Assembly: GCF_014203425.1 (NCBI RefSeq)
Contig: NZ_JACHJC010000001.1
Coordinates: 4,676,001 to 4,740,000, forward strand
Reading direction: 5' to 3'
From: Micromonospora echinospora
GTDB taxonomy: Bacteria; Actinomycetota; Actinomycetes; Mycobacteriales; Micromonosporaceae
DNA: 64,000 bases
A model generated the notes under the pieces. The model searched no databases, had not been told where the DNA came from, and was given only the letters and a program-made list of their open reading frames with translations. Both the position numbers and the translations under genes were made by a program. Of this stretch, positions 33,183 through 41,581 are shown piece after piece. Within the stretch, counting starts at the first letter, position 1. Every line of letters starts with the position of its first letter.

Positions 33183-35458
33183 CGTGCGCTCCCGAACACC
33201 AGGTGCAGGTGCTTGCGCAGCGCGTCCGGGTCGACCGGCGCGCCCCGGAACCCGATGTGCCCGTCCGGGCGGATCAGGTACAGGCCGGTGCCGGTCAGGC
33301 CGTACCCGGCGCGGAACCGGCGCTCGGCGTCGCGCACCACTGGTGGGTCGAGCAGGCGCGGCTCGTCGGCGTCCGGGTCGAGCAGCAGGTACGCGTCGAG
33401 TTCCCCGCCGGCCAGCCGGCGCGCGTCGGCGCACAGGCCGGTGAACGCGGCCAGCTCCGCCGCTTCGGCCGTGCCGTCGGCGTAGAGCAGCAGCGTGTGC
33501 CGGGTGCCCCGGGTCAGGTCGCGCAGCCGCAGCGGGTGGCCGACGCCGCGCCGGAGCAGCCCGTCGACGTCCGGCGCGAGGTCGCCGGGGCGGGGCGCGT
33601 CACCGAGCGCGGCCGGGTCGGCGACGGTCTCCCCGACCAGCGGGCTGCTCGCGTAACTGAGCAGCATGGACATCTCCTGGAGGAACTGCCGTTCCAGGTC
33701 GGCGCGGTCGACCTCCTCGGTGCCGGCCATCCGTACCGCCCGGCCGACGATCTCCTCGCCCTCCGGCCGCCGCTCGGTCTCGTAGCTGTCCAGCAGCCCG
33801 GGCGCGGCGAGCCCGCGTACCGCCAGCGCGAGTTTCCAGGCCAGGTTCCAGGCGTCCTGGATGCCGGTGTTCATGCCCTGGCCCCCGGCGGGCGGGTGCA
33901 GGTGGGCGGCGTCCCCAGCGACGAAGATCCGGCCCTCGCGGTAGCGGTCGACGATGCCGTGGCTGATCCGGAAGACCGACGACCAGCGCAGGTTGCTCGC
34001 CCGGGTGCCGGGTGGCGCGAGGCGGTCCAGCGCGGCCTGCACGTCGGAGATGGTCGGCTCGTCGAGTTCCTCACTGAACCCGGGCGGTGCGTCGCGCCCG
34101 CCGGTCTGGGCGAAGAACCGGGGCGGGGCCAGGGTGGCGATGCGGTAGCGGTGCTCGCCGCGCAGCGGTACGCAGACGAGCATCCCGTCCATCTGCCCGT
34201 CGGTCACGTGCAGGAACCGCAGCAGGTGCCCGTCCGGCATGTCCCAGTCGACGTCGACGTCCACCAGCATGAACAGCTGCGGGAACCGGCCCAGCCCGCC
34301 GGTGAAGGTGAGCCCGAGCCGCTCCCGGACCCGGCTGTGCGCGCCGTCGGCGCCGACGACGTACCGGGCGCGTACCGTCTCGGTGCCGCCGTCGGCGGTG
34401 CGGACGGTGGCGGTCACGCCGTCGGCGTCCTGGGTGAGGTCGACCAGTTCGGCGCCGCGCCGCGGGCGCACCCCGAGGGTGGCCAGCCGGTCGGTGAGGA
34501 TGCGTTCGGTCTCGTACTGCGGCAGGCCGAGGTGCGCGTACGGCAGGCCGGGCAGCTCCCAGCTCATCCGGTGGGTCTGCGCGCCGTTGACGAAGACCAT
34601 GTTGCCGGTGAGCCAGATGCCGGCGTCCATGGCCTCCCGTACGACGCCCTGCTCCTCCCAGATCTCCATGGTGCGGCAGTGCACGCCGATCGCCTTGTCG
34701 GCGTGCCCGGGCGGGGTGGCCTGCTTGTCGATCACCAGGCAGTCGATGCCCCGGCGGGCCAGTTCGACGGCGGCGGTCAGCCCGGTGGGCCCCGCCCCGA
34801 CGACGAGTACGTCTGTTGTCCTGTGCACGTCGGCCTCCCAGCCCGTGGTGGGGTGACGGCGGCCGTCCGCGTCGGGCACGACGTGGAACAGGCGGCGCCG
34901 GATGTCGAGAAGGAACGGGGCGATCGGCCCGGCCTGCGCGGAGGCGTGGGCCGGGTCGCCGATCCAGGCGAGGAACGGAGCGGCTCCGTCCCACTCGGCG
35001 AAGATGTGGTGGATGTCCGAGCCGGGTTCGCGCAGCAGCTGCTCGCGGCGGTAGCCGGGTATCGCGCTCATCCGCCGTACCACCTCGGGATAGCCCCTGT
35101 GGAACTCGGCGAGCCGGTCGCGCGGCACTGTCAGCTCGACGTCCACGTAGACCGGGCCCTCGCCGTTCCCGGTCTCGCGCAGCGGCGGATAGCTCGGGCC
35201 GTCCACCGGTTCGGTGAGCGGCTGGAGCAGGCCGGCCAGGCGGGCCGCCACCGGCCCGCGCCGGTACGCGCGCAGCGCCGCCTCGTCGGCCCATTCGGTG
35301 ACGACGACGAAGCCGCGCGGGTCCAGGGCGTCGCGGAGCAGCTCGTGCCGGAGGTTGCCGGCCAGCGCGCCGAGCTGTCCGGCGACGGTCTCGAAGGCGG
35401 GCCCGACGGCGGGTTCGCACCCCGGACGCGCGCGCAGCCGGAGCATCGTCCTGATCAT
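33179..35458 (-). CDS. ABM-ABM-FAD aromatic monooxygenase fusion
   Basis: 759 residues from the ATG at 35458 (GGGGGCTGC precedes it). Residues 1-95 and 105-205 are two ABM-type domains (MIRTMLRLRARPG with VVVTEWADEAALRAY; VYVDVELTVPRDR with HHIFAEWDGAAPF). From about 220 runs an aromatic hydroxylase: VLVVGAGPTGLTAAVELARRG, VGADGAHSRVR, and FVAGDAAHLHPPAGGQGMNTG. A thioredoxin-like tail ends the chain. It resembles PgaE/MtmOIV-class enzymes that hydroxylate polycyclic polyketides. The triple fusion is unusual. It leads the operon and is divergent from a methyltransferase. Confidence 0.88.
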   Translation of the reverse strand: MIRTMLRLRARPGCEPAVGPAFETVAGQLGALAGNLRHELLRDALDPRGFVVVTEWADEAALRAYRRGPVAARLAGLLQPLTEPVDGPSYPPLRETGNGEGPVYVDVELTVPRDRLAEFHRGYPEVVRRMSAIPGYRREQLLREPGSDIHHIFAEWDGAAPFLAWIGDPAHASAQAGPIAPFLLDIRRRLFHVVPDADGRRHPTTGWEADVHRTTDVLVVGAGPTGLTAAVELARRGIDCLVIDKQATPPGHADKAIGVHCRTMEIWEEQGVVREAMDAGIWLTGNMVFVNGAQTHRMSWELPGLPYAHLGLPQYETERILTDRLATLGVRPRRGAELVDLTQDADGVTATVRTADGGTETVRARYVVGADGAHSRVRERLGLTFTGGLGRFPQLFMLVDVDVDWDMPDGHLLRFLHVTDGQMDGMLVCVPLRGEHRYRIATLAPPRFFAQTGGRDAPPGFSEELDEPTISDVQAALDRLAPPGTRASNLRWSSVFRISHGIVDRYREGRIFVAGDAAHLHPPAGGQGMNTGIQDAWNLAWKLALAVRGLAAPGLLDSYETERRPEGEEIVGRAVRMAGTEEVDRADLERQFLQEMSMLLSYASSPLVGETVADPAALGDAPRPGDLAPDVDGLLRRGVGHPLRLRDLTRGTRHTLLLYADGTAEAAELAAFTGLCADARRLAGGELDAYLLLDPDADEPRLLDPPVVRDAERRFRAGYGLTGTGLYLIRPDGHIGFRGAPVDPDALRKHLHLVFGSAR

Positions 35459-35578
35459 GCAGCCCCCTCGAACCGTGCCGTCGTCGTGCCGCGACCCTGC
35501 CGCAGCCCGCGTCACCCGGTCGTCACCGTCGCCCGGTCGCACGTCCGGTCCCGGTGACGCCGCCGCGACGCTCAGCAG

Positions 35579-35601
35579 TTGTTGCAAAACTATGGCAACA
35601 A
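35579..35601. promoter_or_regulatory. Operator-like palindrome in the divergent promoter
   Basis: TTGTTGC (35579-35585), 9 bases, GCAACAA (35595-35601): a perfect 7-bp inverted repeat in an AT-rich patch between the monooxygenase and methyltransferase starts. TAACTAT at 35624-35630 is a candidate -10 box for the methyltransferase. The spacing suits a TetR- or MarR-type dimer. Confidence 0.5.
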
Positions 35602-35640
35602 GCCTCGACAGGCGCCCCGACGGTAACTATCGTCAGTGAC

Positions 35641-36399
35641 ATGACTCCTTACGACTTGGACGTACGCGCCTGGCAGGAGAGCTGGGACCGGCAGCAGGAG
35701 GCATTCATGCCGGACCGGGAGCACCGCTTCGCCGCGATGCTCGACGCCGTCGAGGCGGTCGCGGACGACCGGCCGCCGCGCGTGCTCGACCTGGCCGGCG
35801 GCACCGGCTCGATCAGCCTGCGGGCGCTGGCCCGCCGGCCCGACGCCGAGGTGACGGTGCTCGACCTCGACCCGGTGCTGCTCACCCTCGCCGAGGCGGC
35901 GCTGGCCGGGCGGGCCACAGTGGTGACCGCCGACCTCAACAACTCCGGCTGGGCCGCCGCGCTGCCGCACCGGGACTACGACGCCGTGCTCACCGCCACC
36001 GCCCTGCACTGGGTGGACGGCCCGCGCCTGACCGAGCTCTACCGCGAGATCCGTGACGTGCTGCGTCCAGGCGGCGTGTTCGTCAACGCCGACCACATGC
36101 CCGACGACGCGATGCCGACGCTCACCGCGCGGCTCGGCGCACGGTCACGGGCGCGCCGGGACGCCCGGTACGGCGCCGGCGCGGCGCTGTCCTGGCCGGA
36201 CTGGTGGGCGCGGGCAGCCGACGACCCGGTGCTCGGCCCGCTGGTGGAGAAGCGTCGGCAGATCTATCCGACCGGGCACAGCCCGGAGTGGAGCCCGCCC
36301 GCGGCGTGGCACCTGGACGCGCTGCGCGCGGCCGGCTTCGCCGAGGCCGGCGTGCTCTGGCGGGGCGGCGCGGACGCCGCGGTGGCCGCGCTGCGCTGA
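35641..36399 (+). CDS. SAM-dependent methyltransferase (polyketide region)
   Basis: 252 residues. RVLDLAGGTGSISLRALARR (about 40-60) is the SAM-binding loop, with the acidic residue in VTVLDLDP and later VLTATALHWVDGPRL and VLRPGGVFVNADHM. It is a UbiE/class I methyltransferase of the kind often found with natural-product genes. The short untranslated leader starts near a TAACTAT box. It is divergent from the polyketide-tailoring operon and convergent with the LuxR regulator 25 bases downstream; membership of the same pathway is inferred from position. Confidence 0.88.
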   Translation: MTPYDLDVRAWQESWDRQQEAFMPDREHRFAAMLDAVEAVADDRPPRVLDLAGGTGSISLRALARRPDAEVTVLDLDPVLLTLAEAALAGRATVVTADLNNSGWAAALPHRDYDAVLTATALHWVDGPRLTELYREIRDVLRPGGVFVNADHMPDDAMPTLTARLGARSRARRDARYGAGAALSWPDWWARAADDPVLGPLVEKRRQIYPTGHSPEWSPPAAWHLDALRAAGFAEAGVLWRGGADAAVAALR

Positions 36400-36424
36400 C
36401 GGCGCCCGTACCGGAGTCCGGCGG

Positions 36425-39139
36425 TCAGGCCAGCAGGCGGGCCAGCTCGGTGCGGGAGCGCACGCCCAGCCGGTGGAAGACGTTGCGCAGGTGGTGGTCG
36501 ACGGTCCGGGTGGACAGGGACATCCGGGTGGCGATCTCCCGGTTGGTCGCCCCCTGCGCGACCAGCCGGGCGATGTGCAGCTGCTGCCCGGTCAGCAGCT
36601 GCTCCGGGCCGTGCGGCACCGGCCCGACCGACTCCCCCGCCGCGCGCAGCTCCTCGCCCGCCCGGTCGGCCCAGACGGTCGCGCCGAGCACTGTGAACGT
36701 CTCCCGCGCGCGGTGCAGGTGGGCCCGGGCGTCGCGCGGGCGGCGCCGGCGGCGCAGCTCCCGGCCGAACAGCAGCTCGGTGCGGGCGCGCTCGAACCGG
36801 TCGGAGTCGGCCGGGTGCAGCCGCAGCGCCGTGTGGAACTCCCGTTCGGCCTCCGGGCCGCCCCGGGGCGCGAGCAGCGCGCGGCAGCGCGCCGCCAGGG
36901 CCCGCCGCGACGGGCTCGCCGTGCTGCTGGCCCAGTGGTCGAACACGGCGAGCGCGGCAGCCGGGCGCCCGCCGTCGTGGGCGGCGGCCTCCACCAGGTA
37001 CGGCGTGGCCATCACCTGCACCAGCACCTGCCCCCGGCCGGTGCCGGTACGGGCCAGCGTGGACAGCCGGGCGACCGCGTCGGCGTACCGGCCGTCGATG
37101 AGGTCCAGCACGCCGAGCGCCCACCTGGCGTACGCGTCCGGCCGGCTCCCGGGCGCGGCCCCGTCGCCGATCTCGGCGATCCGGGCCAGCGCGCCGGCCC
37201 GGTCGGCGCGTACCGCGGCCAGCACCGCGAGGATGCCGAGGTGCACCTGGGCGCAGGCGTGCTGGCCGGTGGCGCGGGCGGCGCGCACGCCCTCGCGGGC
37301 GGTCTCCGCCGCGGCCTCGTGCCGGCCCAGCCAGTACTCGGCGACGGCCCGCAGCTCCAGCGACCGGGGCAGCAGGGACAGCTCGCCGCGCGTGCGGGCC
37401 ACCTCGACCGCCCGGCCGGCGAGCCGGTGCGCGGGCCCGTCGACCGCCACCAGCAACGCCGCCGCGGCGGCGCAGACCAGCGCGCCCGGAGTGAGCGCGG
37501 GCCCGGACAGCCGGCCGCCGAGGACGACGACCCGGCGCAGCGCCGGGCCGCCGCGGGCGTGGTCGCCGCGCAGGGTCGCCCCGACGCCCACCGCGAAGGT
37601 GGCCAGCAGGTCCAGGTCGGGCGGGTCGCCGGGCCGCCGCAGCGCCTCGGCGCGGCGCGCCACCTCGGCGTAGCGGAACTGATCGCCGGTGACGCAGATG
37701 GCCTCGCCGGCGCGGACCAGCGCGAGCAGGGCGGAGCGGCGGTCGGCCGGCGCGACCGCGTCGGCGGCGGCCAGCAGCGTGGCGACCGCGTCGGCGGGCG
37801 CGTCGCACCGTAGCTGCATGTCTCCCCGTACCAGTTCGGCCGGGCCGTGCGCCGGTCCGCCGGTCAGGCGCCGCAGCAGCCCTCGGGCCTGGTCCGGGTC
37901 GCCGGCGGTCCAGGCGCAGCGGGCCGCCGCCACGGTCAGCTCGGCCGCCCGCCCGGGATCGGCGGTCAGCTCGGCGGCGCGGCGCAGCGCGGCGGCCGCG
38001 GCGGCGCGGTCGGGCGCCCCGTCCACGGCCGCCGCCAGTTCGGCGGCGAGCACGTCGGCCGGGCAGTCGGGGGCGGTGGCGTGGCGCAGCGCGCGGCCCA
38101 GCGGACCGCCGGCGAGCGTGCCGGTCAGCAGCAGGTGCGCCGCGCGCAGGTCGGCCAGCGGCGCGACGGCGGTGATCATCGTGCGGGCGAGCGGGTGCGG
38201 GAACGTCACCCCGCCGGGCCCGGTCCGCAGCAGCCCGGCCGCCTCGGCCGGGGCGAGCGCCTCGACCGTCAGACCGGCGGACCAGGCGGCGCGCACCAGC
38301 GTGCCCGTGTCGTCGCCGTGGTCGAGCGCGGCGAGCAGCACCATCCGCCGGGTCGGCGCCGGCAACCGGTCGAGGCGGGCCCGGTATGCGGCGGCGAACG
38401 CGCCGTCCACCGGCGGCGTGCCGGGCAATGGCGCCTCGCCGCGCCACTGGGCCGGGGTGAGCGTGCCGGCCAGGTCGGCCAGCGCCGCCGGACTGCCGCC
38501 GCTCAGCTCGGCCAGCGCGGCGGCCACCGGCGCGGGTGGCCGGTGGCCGCGGTCGGTGAGCATCGCGTGGCACTCGTCGGCGTCCAGCGGGCGCAGCCGG
38601 TGCGCCGGCACCCCGTCGACAGTGGCCGGGGCGGTAGCGGTCAGCAGCACCGCCACCGGCAGCCGGCGCAGCCGGCGCGCCACCACGGCGAGCGTCCAGG
38701 CGCTCTGCCGGTCGCCGATGTCGAGGTCGTCCACAGTGCACAGCAGTGGCCGGTCCCCGGCGACGGCGGCGAGCAGGGAGCGGACCGCCGCGGCGAGGGC
38801 GAGCCGCTGGTCGGCCGGGCAGCCGTCGCCGCCGAGCACGCGGCGCAGCAGCCGCCGCTGCCGCACCGGCAGCGCGGTGTCCGCGTCCAGCACCGGGTCG
38901 AGCAGGCGGTGCAGCCCGGCGTAGGGCAGCGTCGCCTCGTCGGCCAGGCCGGCGCCGGTGAGCACCGTGCGTCCCGTGGCCCACAGGCGGGCGTACGCCA
39001 ACAGGGCGCTGCGCCCTGCGCCGGGCGGCCCGTGGAACAGCAGCGCGCCGCCGGAGTCCCGGTCGAGGAGCCGGCGGATCGCGTCGCACTCGTCGTCCCG
39101 GCCACGGAGGGCTATATGCACTGTCGATGCAGAAAGCAT
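36425..39139 (-). CDS. Large LuxR-family (LAL) ATPase regulator
   Basis: 904 residues from the ATG at 39139; a TTG eight codons earlier is possible. The N-terminal AAA-like module has GPPGAGRS (37-44) at the Walker A position, with Arg43 where Lys is expected, and a Walker B-like PLLCTVDDLD. A long helical middle (about 330-820) resembles TPR-like repeats. The C-terminus has a LuxR helix-turn-helix: ATNREIATRMSLSTRTVDHHLRNVFHRLGV. LAL regulators often activate secondary-metabolite clusters, so this is the likely pathway-specific activator for the adjacent tailoring genes (inference). Confidence 0.88.
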   Translation of the reverse strand: MLSASTVHIALRGRDDECDAIRRLLDRDSGGALLFHGPPGAGRSALLAYARLWATGRTVLTGAGLADEATLPYAGLHRLLDPVLDADTALPVRQRRLLRRVLGGDGCPADQRLALAAAVRSLLAAVAGDRPLLCTVDDLDIGDRQSAWTLAVVARRLRRLPVAVLLTATAPATVDGVPAHRLRPLDADECHAMLTDRGHRPPAPVAAALAELSGGSPAALADLAGTLTPAQWRGEAPLPGTPPVDGAFAAAYRARLDRLPAPTRRMVLLAALDHGDDTGTLVRAAWSAGLTVEALAPAEAAGLLRTGPGGVTFPHPLARTMITAVAPLADLRAAHLLLTGTLAGGPLGRALRHATAPDCPADVLAAELAAAVDGAPDRAAAAAALRRAAELTADPGRAAELTVAAARCAWTAGDPDQARGLLRRLTGGPAHGPAELVRGDMQLRCDAPADAVATLLAAADAVAPADRRSALLALVRAGEAICVTGDQFRYAEVARRAEALRRPGDPPDLDLLATFAVGVGATLRGDHARGGPALRRVVVLGGRLSGPALTPGALVCAAAAALLVAVDGPAHRLAGRAVEVARTRGELSLLPRSLELRAVAEYWLGRHEAAAETAREGVRAARATGQHACAQVHLGILAVLAAVRADRAGALARIAEIGDGAAPGSRPDAYARWALGVLDLIDGRYADAVARLSTLARTGTGRGQVLVQVMATPYLVEAAAHDGGRPAAALAVFDHWASSTASPSRRALAARCRALLAPRGGPEAEREFHTALRLHPADSDRFERARTELLFGRELRRRRRPRDARAHLHRARETFTVLGATVWADRAGEELRAAGESVGPVPHGPEQLLTGQQLHIARLVAQGATNREIATRMSLSTRTVDHHLRNVFHRLGVRSRTELARLLA

Positions 39140-39187
39140 GCGTGCAGTGTCACAGATGGGCAACCCGTCGGAAAAGAGGCAGACATA

Positions 39188-39223
39188 CTGCCGGGGTGGT
39201 CGTCGCGACGACCACCCCGGCAG
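39188..39223 (-). terminator. 36-bp perfect palindrome after the cutinase gene
   Basis: CTGCCGGGGTGGTCGTCG (39188-39205) is followed at once by its exact reverse complement to 39223. It begins 9 bases past the cutinase stop, and a T-containing run (CTCTTTTCC) follows on the minus strand, so it is probably a strong terminator. Confidence 0.75.
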
Positions 39224-39232
39224 CGGACGGGC

Positions 39233-40123
39233 TCAGGCGCTGGGGCAGGTGTTGCGGTACTCCTGGATCGCCGACCCGCTCGGGCCGGGGCAGAGGAACT
39301 GCTCGTAGCGGGTGTCGTCGTCGACGAACCGCTTCAGCCAGGCCACCATCTGCTTCGCCGTCGGCGTGTTCGTCGTCTGCGGGAAGAAGTGGCTCGCGCC
39401 GTCCAGCTCCAGGTACGCCTTCTCCGACGACGCCGGGATGCTGTTGTAGAACGGGATCGAGTGGCTCGCCACCGGCGCGACACTGTCGGTCTCGCCGCCG
39501 ATGATGAGCGTCGGCACCCGTACCTCGGACCAGGTCTTGTCCAGGTTCCACGGCGCGAGCGGGACGGCGGCCTGCAACGACGGCCGGGCCGCCGCGGCCT
39601 CCAGGCTGCCGCCGCCACCCATCGAGTGCCCGGCCACGGCGAGCCGGGAGGAGTCGATCCGGCCCCGCACCGAGCTGCGCTGGGTCAGGTAGTCCAGCGC
39701 GGCCAGGAGCTGGCGGCCCCGGCTGTCCGGCTGGTCCAGCCGGGTGTTGGTCTCGATGCCGATCACCACGAAGCCGTGCGAGGCGATCCGCGGTCCGAGC
39801 CAGCTCAGGCTGGACCAGGAGGCGGTGTAGCCGGGCGAGATGGCGATCGCGCCGAAGGTGCCCTCGGCGGTGCTGGTCGGGTAGTAGATGACGCCGCCGC
39901 CGAAGCCGGTCACGCTCAACGAGGAGACGTTGGTCGACGAGGTGGCGAACGGGCCGCGGCTGGCCTCCAGGATGGCGCTCGTGGGCGCCGGGCCGCGCTC
40001 GTAGGGGCTGGCGGCGCTCGCCGAGGCCGGGACGGCGAGAGCGCCGCCCGTGGCGAGCAGCGCCGCCACGGCGAACCGGGCCAGGGCACGGACGGGGGTA
40101 CGGGAACGGATGGTGGTGGGCAC
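39233..40123 (-). CDS. Secreted polyester hydrolase (cutinase/PET-hydrolase family)
   Basis: 296 residues from a GTG with AAGGAG upstream. A Sec signal peptide (to about Ala38, ASASA) is followed by the mature start [21 protein letters not shown], nearly the same as in Thermobifida cutinases and LCC. Catalytic Ser167 (GHSMGGG), Asp213 (ETDSVAP) and His245 (DGASHF), oxyanion Tyr99 (SPGYT) and the Cys278-Cys293 disulfide pair are all present. It should hydrolyse cutin and aliphatic polyesters; activity on PET is likely for the family but unproven here. His166 is the cutinase-type residue where IsPETase has Trp. Confidence 0.93.
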   Translation of the reverse strand: MPTTIRSRTPVRALARFAVAALLATGGALAVPASASAASPYERGPAPTSAILEASRGPFATSSTNVSSLSVTGFGGGVIYYPTSTAEGTFGAIAISPGYTASWSSLSWLGPRIASHGFVVIGIETNTRLDQPDSRGRQLLAALDYLTQRSSVRGRIDSSRLAVAGHSMGGGGSLEAAAARPSLQAAVPLAPWNLDKTWSEVRVPTLIIGGETDSVAPVASHSIPFYNSIPASSEKAYLELDGASHFFPQTTNTPTAKQMVAWLKRFVDDDTRYEQFLCPGPSGSAIQEYRNTCPSA

Positions 40124-40260
40124 GTCGGTCACTCCTTGCGCCGGAATTACATCGACATGCGTCAGCATCGATGGCTACGGCGCGCCGCGCATCGGTGAAA
40201 TCACCGGTCCGCGCGGACGGGGGTGACCCGGCCGTGACATGCACGGCGGACGATGACCTC

Positions 40261-41568
40261 ATGCACCTGACCCGACGGCACCTGCTCGGCGCGACCGCGG
40301 CGGCCGGTGTCACCGGCCTGGCCACCGGCTGCGAGCCGGAGCGCCCGGCGGCGCAGGACGGGGCGGCGGACGACCCGCCAGCCCTGGATCCGGCCAGCTG
40401 GGACAGCGTCCACGCCCAGTTCGCGCTGGACCGCTCCCGGGCGCACCTGGCCACCTTCGTCTTCGCGCCGCACCCGGCGCCGGTACGGGCCGCCGTGGCC
40501 ACCCACCGCGACGGCCTCGACCGGGACGCCTCGGGCTACCTGCTGGCAAACGAGGAACGGCTGGACCGCGCGGTGCTCGACGCGGCCGCCGGGCACCTCG
40601 GCACGAATCCGGACCAGATCGCGCTCACCGACTCCACCACCATGGGCCTCGGCCTTGTCTACAGCGCCATCCGGCTGCGGCCGGGCGACGAGGTGCTGAC
40701 CACCGAGCACGACTTCTACGCCACGCACGAGTCGCTGCGACTGCGCGCCGAACGTGACGGCGTGACGGTGCTCCGGGCCCGCCTCTACCGCGACGCCGCC
40801 ACCGCCGGTGTGGACGAGATGGTGGCCGGTCTCGCCGCGGCGCTCACCCCGCGCACCCGCGTGGTGGCGCTGACCTGGGTGCACTCCAGCACCGGCGTGA
40901 AGCTGCCGGTGCGCCGCCTAGCCGAGGTGGTACGCGAGCGCAGCCCGGAGGCGTTGCTCTGCCTCGACGCGGTGCACGGCTTCGGCGCCGACGCGTCCAC
41001 ACCGGAGCAGCTCGGCTGCGACGTGCTGGTCTCCGGCTGCCACAAGTGGCTGCTCGGGCCGCGCGGCACCGGCCTGGTGTGGGCCACCGGGCGGGCGTGG
41101 GCCCGGATGACCCCGGTGATCCCCAGCTTCGACGGACGCGTCATCGGGAGCTGGCTCGCCGGCGGCGGCGGGCAGCCCGCGCCACCGGGACCGGCCCACA
41201 CGCCCGGCGGCTACCACAGCTTCGAGCACCGGTGGGCGCTCGCCGACGCGTTCGGGTTCCACAGCCGGATCGGCCCGGCCCGGGTCGCCGAACGCACCCG
41301 GGAGCTGGCCGACCGGCTCAAGGAGGGTCTCGCGGGCGTCCGGGGCGTACGGCTGGTCACCCCGCGCGCCGCCGACCTGTCCGCCGGCGTGGTCTGCTGC
41401 GAGGTGCCGGGCGTGCCGGTGGGCGAGGCGGTGGGCCGGCTCCGGTCGGCCGGGGTGGTCGCCAGCAGCACCCCCTACCGGCCCTCCTACCTGCGCTTCG
41501 GCGCGACGATCGCCAACGGCGAGCAGGACGTGGAGGCGGCGCTGCGGGCGGTCCGCACGCTGGTGTGA
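40261..41568 (+). CDS. Tat-exported lipoprotein PLP-dependent aminotransferase class V
   Basis: 435 residues. The N-terminus TRRHLLGATAAAGVTGLATGC combines a twin-arginine motif with a lipobox at Cys24. The rest is a class V fold: IALTDSTTMGLGLVYSAI, ALLCLDAVHGFGADAS with the PLP-stacking region, and SGCHKWLLGPRGTG with the Schiff-base Lys (about 263). Its closest fold relatives are isopenicillin-N epimerase and selenocysteine-lyase-like enzymes. Export of a PLP enzyme needs folding before translocation, which the Tat route allows. Substrate unknown. It is divergent from the cutinase and convergent with the DUF1963 protein. Confidence 0.85.
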   Translation: MHLTRRHLLGATAAAGVTGLATGCEPERPAAQDGAADDPPALDPASWDSVHAQFALDRSRAHLATFVFAPHPAPVRAAVATHRDGLDRDASGYLLANEERLDRAVLDAAAGHLGTNPDQIALTDSTTMGLGLVYSAIRLRPGDEVLTTEHDFYATHESLRLRAERDGVTVLRARLYRDAATAGVDEMVAGLAAALTPRTRVVALTWVHSSTGVKLPVRRLAEVVRERSPEALLCLDAVHGFGADASTPEQLGCDVLVSGCHKWLLGPRGTGLVWATGRAWARMTPVIPSFDGRVIGSWLAGGGGQPAPPGPAHTPGGYHSFEHRWALADAFGFHSRIGPARVAERTRELADRLKEGLAGVRGVRLVTPRAADLSAGVVCCEVPGVPVGEAVGRLRSAGVVASSTPYRPSYLRFGATIANGEQDVEAALRAVRTLV

Positions 41569-41581
41569 GCCGGCCCGGCTG

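Noticed and set aside
30921..36399. Complete type II polyketide cluster
   Set aside because: No ketosynthase, chain-length factor or acyl carrier protein in any frame; only tailoring and regulatory genes are present.
40150..40173. CATCGA-N12-TCGATG inverted repeat between the cutinase and PLP-enzyme genes
   Set aside because: Arms are only six bases and not centred on any promoter-like element; too weak to call an operator.
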